A stretch of DNA of 64,000 bases from Amanita rubescens. Lineage: Eukaryota; Basidiomycota; Agaricomycetes; Agaricales; Amanitaceae. Where the stretch lies: assembly GCA_015039365.1 (NCBI GenBank), contig WION01000063.1, forward strand, positions 1 through 64,000. The letters run 5' to 3'. The translations under genes were made by a program, and so were the position numbers. Of the stretch, positions 55,911 to 64,000 are shown one piece after another; within the stretch, counting starts at the first letter, position 1; each line of letters opens with the position of its first letter. The notes below the pieces were generated by a model. That model saw only the letters and a program-made list of their open reading frames with translations. It was not told the DNA's origin and did not search any database.

Positions 55911-58263
55911 CGTTATCGAGCGCGGCTGACGACTATGACGTCAATACGACTGGCGCATCGTCAACGCGTCAACATCGATCGAGCGCATACAAGCACTCTC
56001 TGCGCAACATCAAGCATCGACGCGTCGAAGCCCCTAATCTGGCCTCGCATCAATTCAGGCCACGGCCGTCCGGTCACCTGCGAGTCGGACGGAAGCGTCT
56101 GGGCAAACCGGATTTTATATAAACTCCGAGGTTTATTCCAAACTTTGCGGGGAAGATTCGAACGTTCTCGTTAAATCGAGTCCGTAAGCGCAGTATCATG
56201 TTTTAACCCCGCGTAGCAGTAATTTAAAGCCTTTAATAGTCCCGCCAGGTCCAGTGGTACCCGTGTACCCCCGATGGGCTCGTTCAGATAACTGACGCAA
56301 AATCGCGCAACGCAGGTGCCTTTCGCTTACCGTATATATTCCCCAGCGTCTACGTCATGCCAATGATACAGTGGTAATATATGATGCATGATACCCCAAA
56401 CGCTGCCCACTGTAACGCCACAACCATTCCTTACCGAGGCAAGCGGATCTTGGACAAAGGGTATAGCGCTCTAGTGCCCACATGTAAACAAACAAGCAGA
56501 TAAGTTCTACGCCGACGGACCAGAACCGATGATCTCTTGGCCGGTCCCGCGATCCGTCAGCCGAATTTGATGTCATTCTTTGTCGTCTACTTTGATCATG
56601 GGTCAAGTTGTTTCAGTCGTCAACTGATTAGACTGATCACATGGTTTACATCCATCCGCTTTTGCACGGCACCCACATCTGACTGACCCTCATTCCTCCA
56701 ACCGAGAGGTCGCCTAGCAGTAGTGTGAGTATGGAAACATCTGATGGATATGTATACTCAATAAAATTGTCTTTTTCTGATAAGGCAAAAAATAAGTCGA
56801 TAAATCAAACAAGGGCTCCCGTTGATGAGACGACGATAAACTTTTACGACGTAATGGCTAATGCGCAGAAACCTAAAAATGTGTTGCACGTGGGCGCACG
56901 TTGGCATATCCGTCCACTATCCAAACAAATCAAGTGGGTGGCGCTATTGTTCCGGCACAGACACACATGTTTTCGGCGCCGTGACGTTGAGTGACAACGC
57001 TTCTGACATCTAAACGGCGTTCAATCTCAGCCTAGGGATCTGGTTACCGCCACGTTACCAAATACCGCCAGGCATAGAGTACGTTAACGCAGCCCCAGAT
57101 AACACCCAAAGCAAACTCTTGAATATGTAAGCTAGCTTCGAAAGCTAGGTGAATCAAAACGAAAACCGGCTACCGCATAAAAGCTAGTTGTTCTCTTAGT
57201 CGCTTCTTTCGACATTTCCCCCATCTAACCATCCCGTCCTTGCCCGTTACACCACTGACCAAGCCGAGGAATGTGCCAACAAATAGCGTACGCTGTCGCC
57301 GTTCATGCCCGTACTTTTGATATCACTAACCTGACACTGTCTAGTCAAGGCACACGTTGGGCCAAATGCGGTGTATGTACCCCTCACGGTCGACTGCTTA
57401 TTATGAGCTGATCGACAGCTGAGCAGCACTTTCAACGCCATCTAGTCATCGCCATTGTTGACTGCAACTCATCTCTGTGCGAGAAAAGTTATCGACACCA
57501 GCGAGGTTGCCGGTCCCGAGACTGTCTAAAGGTGCGCGTCTGCGGCTTATTTCACTTCAGGGCATCGTCAATAACACGACCCTTCCTCTCCCCTTCCCTT
57601 CGACCTCTTCTCGCGCACTAAAGTGCTTCGGCCCGGAAATCCAACAAAACGTTGACAAGGTTGACGAGTTCTGCTTCGCCTGTCGGGCCGCACAAGCACG
57701 CGCCATCGGCGTAAAGCTGAAATAGAAGCAGCATATTAAATGACTTTCGGTCCTTACCGCACCATTAAAGTCTGTTAGTCAGTTAATCATCGGCAACTCG
57801 TCCGGTGATACATTAACTCTCGGTACGCGCATGCGGGAGCTAGTGCTTACCATAAGCACGCAAAGCCGTCGGTTTCGCGTGAACACTCATACCCCTCACA
57901 CTATTCAATATGCTCTCATCCTTCGCTCGAACGTTGCCGCGTTGTATATCTACATTGTACTACATACCATGATCAAAAAACGGCACCACGATATATTATT
58001 AATAACGCATCAACCAACCGGAAGACGACACGTACGGATCGACGATCCGAGTAATTCCCCCACATTTCGCAGTTGCCCCTGGGGGTAATCCATCAGCCCT
58101 CTCAAGCACCGCACTGACATTTGTCCAAACATGAGATTTCAACTTTTACATTGAAATGCACTCTATTCTGACTTTACGTAACATATCCATCTTTCGTCCA
58201 TCACGCCTACCCCAGAAACTTTATATTCGACAGACGTTATCTCGACATAATCGCCGCGGCTTC
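55911..58263. other. Intergenic region without a supported gene
   Basis: Short frames exist (for example plus strand 57477-57725), but none shows a recognisable domain or clear codon pattern. No repeat shared with the island was noticed. Confidence 0.45.
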
Positions 58264-59438
58264 TCAGTTGAGCGCAATCCTGGTGGCTTTGACGAGAACG
58301 GGTAGAACGCCTATAAGATCAATCAGGACAAATATGACTGGTAAAAATACGAAACCGTACCACCCGTAGGTATCGTGCCTGTCACTCGGTTCAAAACTCG
58401 CATAAAGGCCCTGATGAACCCTCCATGAGCAGTAATCGCGACGACTGAAGGGGTTCACATGTGTCAAATAAACTTTCGCTCCAGGTCCAAGCTTACCATA
58501 ATGATCCTCGTTGAAAATGGCATCCAAGACGCATTTTGCACGGTGCATGACTTGATCAAATGTTTCCCTAGTATCAGGGCTCCACAATTCGTCATCCTCT
58601 GTAAATCCCTCTTCTATTTCGAACAAGGGGAAGGTTTGATGGATGTAAGTGCGACTTCGGCGTTTGTCACAAGTATGGACACCATTCTCTTCGCGGCAAA
58701 ACTGTACGAGAAGAATTGAGCCATCTCTGATTCGGACTCGTCCCCAGCGGCCGATCATACCTCGACGACGAGGGTTTTCCTGGAAGGAATAACATCTTGA
58801 AACGTGATCTGGTGCGTTCTCGATGCACGCGTGAGAGGACTGCAGTACATCTTGTCGGGGAGAGGGGCATCAAAAGCAAGCTCTTTCTTCCAGGCGCTTC
58901 GAGCATCATTGGCTTGGGCAATGCCGAGCGGTGTCAACTCAGCATCCGCTGCGACAAAGATACATGTGCGGTTGGATTTCTGAACAAAGCATGTAGCATG
59001 ACGTACGTCCCCATCGGATCTCCCCGTCTGTGTTTAACTTTGACCAATAACTGCCACAACATGATCATGAGTTCACTTTAATTTCGCGCGGGTCATCCTA
59101 TAATACGTACTCGTCCCATGCCTTGGATCCGTATTTTTGCTCAGCGAGATTGTCTGGTCCGAGTCAGGTTTGTATTACCCCTGACTGGACACTTACGAAA
59201 GCCTTGCCCATGGCGACCGAGAAAGAAGAGTTTATAAGATGTCCCCGGTTCCGCATTCGAGTTGAGGTTCACCAAGTCAGCATGTAAAGTCCTCCATCTG
59301 TCGTCAGATTCGTCACGTAGTCCAAATCTTGGTGGGATCTGCGGTAGGGTCGTAAGCCGTTCAGAAGCCATATAGATAACATACCGCAGGTAGAGTGCTC
59401 GGGTCTAAATCGTCCTGAACGAAATAGCCTGACACAAC
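58264..59438 (-). CDS. Histidine phosphatase family (phosphoglycerate-mutase-like) protein
   Basis: Eight exons phase as 59385-59438, 59197-59338, 59111-59153, 59007-59050, 58761-58948, 58497-58701, 58364-58444 and 58264-58310, encoding 267 residues plus an unresolved first exon upstream of 59438. Motifs: FFLGRHGQGFHNLAE (catalytic RHG), KAWDDYWSKLN, DAELTPLG, YCSPLTRASRT, CREENGVHTCDKRRSR, FTEDDELW, VVAITAHGGFIRAF (second catalytic His) and TGVLPVLVKATR. All core residues are present. It probably acts as a phosphatase on small phosphorylated substrates; which one is unknown. Two internal exons are only 43-44 bases. Confidence 0.85.
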
Positions 59439-60069
59439 CTAAGTAAGAATGGTCCGTTAGGCCCGTATCGAGAACTTGAGAACCCTCACTTCGTAAATGG
59501 CCATATGATGTAGGATCACGCGTGACAGTAACGCACAGAACCGAATCCGGCCGAACTCGTGCACTCAACAGAAAAGAAAACCAACATGCATCCGTCCCTC
59601 GTTCGTAGCCATCTCAGTGGACTTGTCCCACCCAAGATTGCCACTCCAAAGCTTGTCGTAAGTCGACACTTGTCTTGCGTGTACTGGCTGACGACCGTGT
59701 AGTCGGGCGATGCAGGCAGTGGGCTAGGACCCCTCGTAGATTTCTACTCAAAGTTACCCAAAGGCCAGGCGGCGCCTCGCGTTGGCGGTATCAAGGGGAG
59801 GTATTTCACTGGAGCCAATGCATCGGGCAAGCCGCTCGTTGCAGTCATTATGGGGCTATTCCTGATTGGATACACAATCGACTATAACAGTGAGTTGTTC
59901 ACTCTGGTTTGCAAACGACAAGTATACTAATATGGATTAATTCAGTGCATTTGAGTACGTATATATCAAGTAAAGTAATATGACCGAGAACTGACGGTAG
60001 TGCAGAACATCACAAGAATCACCCGCACTAAGTTGGATAATAGAATATACGTATAGAGATTATAATTTA
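59439..60069. other. Upstream region of the phosphatase gene
   Basis: It must contain the first exon of the minus-strand phosphatase gene, which could not be placed. Nothing else is supported. Confidence 0.35.
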
Positions 60070-60375
60070 TGGCAACAGAACCTGGACAGCTCATTTTTCG
60101 ACCGCTTACCTCAATTTGCCGGCCGCCGATCTCCGATATCCGTTAGCCGACCTCCGTTGGCCGACCGCCCACGCCAAATAACGACATGGACAAACATAAG
60201 GGTTGTTGCCGAATGTCCACGTCAAAATTCCTTGTACCACTGCGTGTACCTAATGCAATGGGAGTCGCTACATCATTTATAAAATAAAATCAACATTAAA
60301 TAAGAAACGAGAAAACTACTTAGGATAGAAAGTTGGGTATGAATATTACGCGAAAAGTCCGAAAATGAATGGTGT
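60070..60375 (+). repeat. Left TIR
   Basis: Inverted partner of 61678-61962. The first 65 bases match without visible difference. Confidence 0.85.
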
Positions 60376-61677
60376 CAAGTTTCTCGACTCGGAGGTGGGC
60401 GCGAAGCGGTATAACACTGGTAAGCAGTACGGAAAAAATCATAACTAGAGTTTGGTTCGGATATAGTTTCGGAAACAGGTGTTGACCAAGTCGAGGTCAG
60501 GAATCAGGCCGGTCAGGATCCAGGCCAGTACCTAGGCAATGTCAGGAGTGGTCCACAGGTGTACGGGGATGGCTTGGGTGAATTGATTACGTTAGATGGA
60601 CGTCGCAGCAATATGCGCGGTGAGACGATCCTCGATTCTCCGAGGCCCAGGGCGACTCATTGTCCAAGTTGTTTAGATCCAGCCCTGAGCCAAGGCAACT
60701 TCACGAGTGAACCTAGGGTATACCGAGGCTTACTACCCGTTGATGAATGGTCGACGGGTTGAGAGCGTGCAACAGGCCCAGTTGTACATATTTGGATAAC
60801 TTCATCTTAGAACGTCGAGTCACCCCATCTCCAGTGTTACATTGGGTGATCGGAGAGTGGGTAAGGTCGGACGAGGTCGACGTGGAGACTTGCCGTTTGT
60901 GAGTTATGCGTTGCACTTTCACTGTTCCCCACCTCACCATATCCGAAGTTTAGATCTCAATCGACTAGCATGGGATATAGTTCACTAGCACTGGTGCACG
61001 CACAACGTGTGGTTGAAGACTACGAGCCTGTCTTGTAATAGTGATGTCCTGCTAGCAAGCAAAGGATGGCGTATGCGGGCTGATCAAGCTATCCGGCGCA
61101 CGAGTGGAAAACGACAGTGACAGAGAAGGTGCGTTATACCTTGACTGACCCTCTTCCTCCTCCGCAGGTCTCAGATCCTCCATTCAGGCTGCCAACGTCC
61201 TTGATCCACACCCGGCGACCGTCCACAACCTTATAAACTCCACGTCGACGCCATCTCCCACCCGATTACAGCCATCAACAACGTCAGGACTCAGGATATT
61301 CTTATTGAATCTTTTCGTGACATTCGCGACGAAGATCCAGTTGCCGAGGCCGAGTCCGAGTCTTGACGTAGCCCAGGATTCCCAAACCATCCGTACATCA
61401 CAATCCAACCTCGTTCTCCCATTTCATGCTCACATCCTGATCCAAGTCGAGAAGCTTCAATGACATTCATTTTCGCACAGACCACCATCGTCTAACCAAG
61501 GCTCAGAGTCTCCCCTCCTCCCCCTTCTTTAGCATGCGGCTTCGGCCGATTTCGTGTTCATATATGAGTTTTCTTTTCCTCACCTGTGTAGTGTAGGTTT
61601 TTTCCCAGATTATACTTAGTAGTGTAGTTGGCAATACACGCTGCCGGTTCGCCGGTCTCTTAAAAAAAAAAAAAAAA

Positions 61678-61962
61678 GACATTCATTTTCAGATTTTTCG
61701 CTTAGCCGCACCAAACTTAGTTTTCTCATTTTGTAATAGAGTAGAATCCATTCTATAAATGATGCAGTGACTCGCATTGCATTAATAAGTACACGCAGAG
61801 GCACAAGGAACTTCGACGGGCCCACTCGAACAATCGGCAACGACCCTTATGTTTGTCCATGTTGTTGTTTGGCGTGGGCGGTCGGCTAACGGAGGTCGGA
61901 GATCGGCGGCCGGCAAATTGAGGTAAGCGGTCGAAAAATGAGCTGTCCAGGTTCTGTTGCCA
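61678..61962 (-). repeat. Right TIR
   Basis: Inverted partner of 60070-60375. A poly-A run of about 15 bases (61662-61676) lies just inside it. Confidence 0.85.
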
Positions 61963-62032
61963 TAATAATTGAATGTTGTTGGTGACGTCCCGTGTGACGG
62001 AATTTGAAAGTTGTGAATGGAAAGTTGACTCG

Positions 62033-64000
62033 ATGCCGCTCGTGCAATTTGCGCCTTTTTCTTCGCTCGTTCACCCAGCCTTTTGGCACAAGCTTGCAGA
62101 CCTCAAAGTTGACGTCTTACGCCTAGGCGACGATCCCGTACCAGTCACAGGCGCGTACAGAACCGGCCGATCCATTACTGATCGCGAGACCGGTCGAGAT
62201 ATCGCTCTCGCTTGTTCTCTTTCTGTCTCAGAGGAAAGCTTCGATTCCGCGTATTCGTGAGTCTAGCCATCCCTGACCGGTCCCGATTTATCACATTCCA
62301 CTTAGACCACCACCCGCTCACATCGCCGTACGCGGATTACTCAAGAACTTTAACACGATCGAAGAGTTCTCACTCAAAGAAACCAAAGTTGCCCTCTTCG
62401 AAGCAGAAGTACAGAAGGTATGTCCCGTCGATATCCGCAATCGTACATTCCTGATTGTGCAGATATGGGATCACATCCTCACATCGCGCGACACATCCAG
62501 TCTCAATCGTTTTCTCCTCCTAACATTCGCGGATCTCAAGAAATATCAGTATCACTACTTGTTTGCATTCCCTGCATTCGCTGCAAAACCAGCATGGGAG
62601 ATCGACGATCACAATGGATGGAAGAGCGCCACTGATGCATTCACTACGGAACAGGTGCGGAAATCAACCCACTCGCATATCCACAATTTTCTGATGCGAT
62701 GTAGCTCTCGCTGATACAAAATCAATTGAAAGCGAGACAATCACCACTTCCTTTCTTCCTAGTCAGACCCAATGCCGAAATCGCCCCTGTCGAAGATTAT
62801 GAAATATTCTTTGCCCAAACGCCCGGAAATGAACAGACCGTCGCCTTCATCGACCCCTCTGCAAATCCGCACAACCCAGGTTGGCCGCTTCGCAATCTTC
62901 TTGCTTATCTCCGCGCCCTCTACCCCTCTACCACCTCTACCCTTCGCATCTTGTGCTGGAGAGAGCCAGAAACACCTTCCTCAAGCTGGAAGAGCCGTTT
63001 TGGTATCATTCACGTTGGCGCGGGTGATTCCCAGCTTAGTACTAGGCCATCCGCCGTGGGCTGGGAAAGGGATGCATCTGGAAAAACTGCTCCTCGCGTA
63101 GCCGATCTGGCACCGATGATGGATCCAAAGTTACTTGCGGACCAAGCAGTCGATCTCAACCTTAGGCTGATGCGATGGCGGATCGTTCCCTCGCTCGATC
63201 TTGAGAAAGTGTCTTCGACGCGATGTCTTTTACTAGGTGCCGGTACGCTTGGATGTTACGTTGCCAGATCACTTATGGTTGGTCGCGTCTACATACATCC
63301 ATATATTGTTGTTCACTTTTTAACAGGCTTGGGGTGTTCGTACAATTACTTTTGTTGATTCCGGACGCGTCTCTTTCTCGAATCCGGTACGGCAACCGCT
63401 CTTCGAATTTGAGGATTGCGTGGGAGGAGGCAAACCCAAAGCAGAATGTGCAGCTGAAAGCCTGCGGAAAATCTTTCCCGGCATCGTGCGTATCTCTTCA
63501 CAAGCCACTCATTATCCTAACATCCTACTAGAACGCAACTGGACACACTCTAGCAATACCCATGCCAGGACATCCGATTTCAACTTCAAACGAAGCTGTC
63601 GTTGCGCAGACGAAAGCTGACGTGGAGAAACTAGAGCATCTCATCGATTCACACGACGCTGTATTTTTATTGATGGATTCTCGAGAAAGCAGGTGGCTTC
63701 CGACGATGATCGGCGCTGCAAAGAACAAGGTCCGCAGCGCCATTGATAGTCAAAATAGGTCACTAATGATGGATTACAGATCGTACTGAACGCAGCACTT
63801 GGATTCGACACATTCGTCGTCATGCGGCACGGTCCAAGAGCTTCTACCATTCCACCTTCAACGGCGGCTAACAACACGCGTTTGGGATGCTACTACTGCA
63901 ATGACATTGTTGCCCCCAAAGACGTACGTTCAATCTCGCCGTATTCCATTCCATTAATCAAATATTTTCAGTCTCTTACGGACCGAACACTGGACCAAAT
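62033..64000 (+). CDS. ATG7: Autophagy E1-like enzyme Atg7, 5' part (runs off the right edge)
   Basis: Exons 62033-62256, 62306-62417, 62463-62654, 62705-63277, 63327-63485, 63532-63729, 63780-63923 and 63973 onward keep phase and give 543 residues. It starts [18 protein letters not shown] as in Atg7 N-terminal domains. The adenylation domain shows [57 protein letters not shown] and [13 protein letters not shown]. The last visible residues, SLTDRTLDQ, lie just before the catalytic-cysteine segment, which is outside the window. Atg7 activates Atg8 and Atg12 for transfer to Atg3 and Atg10 in autophagosome formation, in the cytosol. The upstream gap is only 70 bases from the TIR element, so that insertion may sit in the promoter. 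Confidence 0.95.

Larger units (their letters stand above)
60070..61962. mobile_element. Long-TIR non-autonomous DNA element
   Basis: Both ends are TGGCAACAGAACCTGGACAG in inverted orientation, flanked by TA on each side (60068-60069 and 61963-61964). The inverted repeats extend about 280-300 bases (to about 60375 and from about 61678) with moderate divergence and indels. The 1.3-kb interior has no transposase. The TA flanks suggest a Tc1/mariner-like target duplication, but the A/T-rich context makes this uncertain. Confidence 0.8.

Noticed and set aside
57477..57725. Small gene on the plus strand
   Set aside because: The frame has no domain, no neighbouring exons that splice to it convincingly and no clear start context.
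1..64000. tRNA or rRNA genes
   Set aside because: No stretch showed a convincing T-arm/B-box with a matching acceptor stem by eye, and no rRNA-like sequence was recognised. A dedicated scan could still find one.

Overview
The window comes from the nuclear genome of a basidiomycete fungus, very probably an Agaricomycete. The genes carry many short GT-AG introns of about 40-60 bases. The gene families are ones expanded in Agaricomycetes: Plavaka transposase, TET/JBP dioxygenase, OTT_1508-like deaminase, DUF6698 and large hAT transposases. I cannot name the genus. Exon boundaries were placed by hand from splice consensus and reading phase; family names are recalled, not searched.

Two compartments are visible. 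Positions 1 to about 53000 are a repeat-rich, rearranged island. Its left end has two outward-pointing copies of a deaminase-like gene (1-251 on minus; 6901-9401 on plus) around a damaged Plavaka transposase (826-3781), a divergent companion gene (3888-5070) and the 3' part of a hAT transposase (5300-6340). Next are a conserved gene of unknown function (10775-12836), a TET/JBP-type 2-oxoglutarate/Fe(II) dioxygenase gene (15970-17667) and a decayed second copy of the unknown gene (17990-18785). A Ty1/copia retrotransposon with identical LTRs (23400-33916) has inserted into the 3' end of a JmjC-like gene (33917-35553, tail at 23319-23399). A 2.35-kb non-autonomous TIR element (28683-31035) lies inside its polyprotein gene; a sister copy is at 19639-21878. 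After that come several copies of a roughly 2-kb composite repeat, two tandem Cys-rich paralogues (40626-41609, 42616-43570), a DUF6698 gene with one in-frame stop (43838-45084), a 160-bp tandem array (about 49750-50560) and the 5' part of a second hAT transposase (about 50650-52403).

From about 53685 to the end the density of genes and repeats looks like ordinary core genome. It holds an FAD-dependent monooxygenase, a small secreted Cys-rich protein, a histidine-phosphatase-family gene, one long-TIR non-autonomous element, and the 5' part of the autophagy E1 enzyme gene ATG7, which runs off the right edge.

The most interesting aspect is the co-residence of three kinds of predicted nucleic-acid or chromatin modifying enzyme (deaminase, TET/JBP oxygenase, JmjC oxygenase) with transposases in one rearranged island. 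Any functional link between them is inference.
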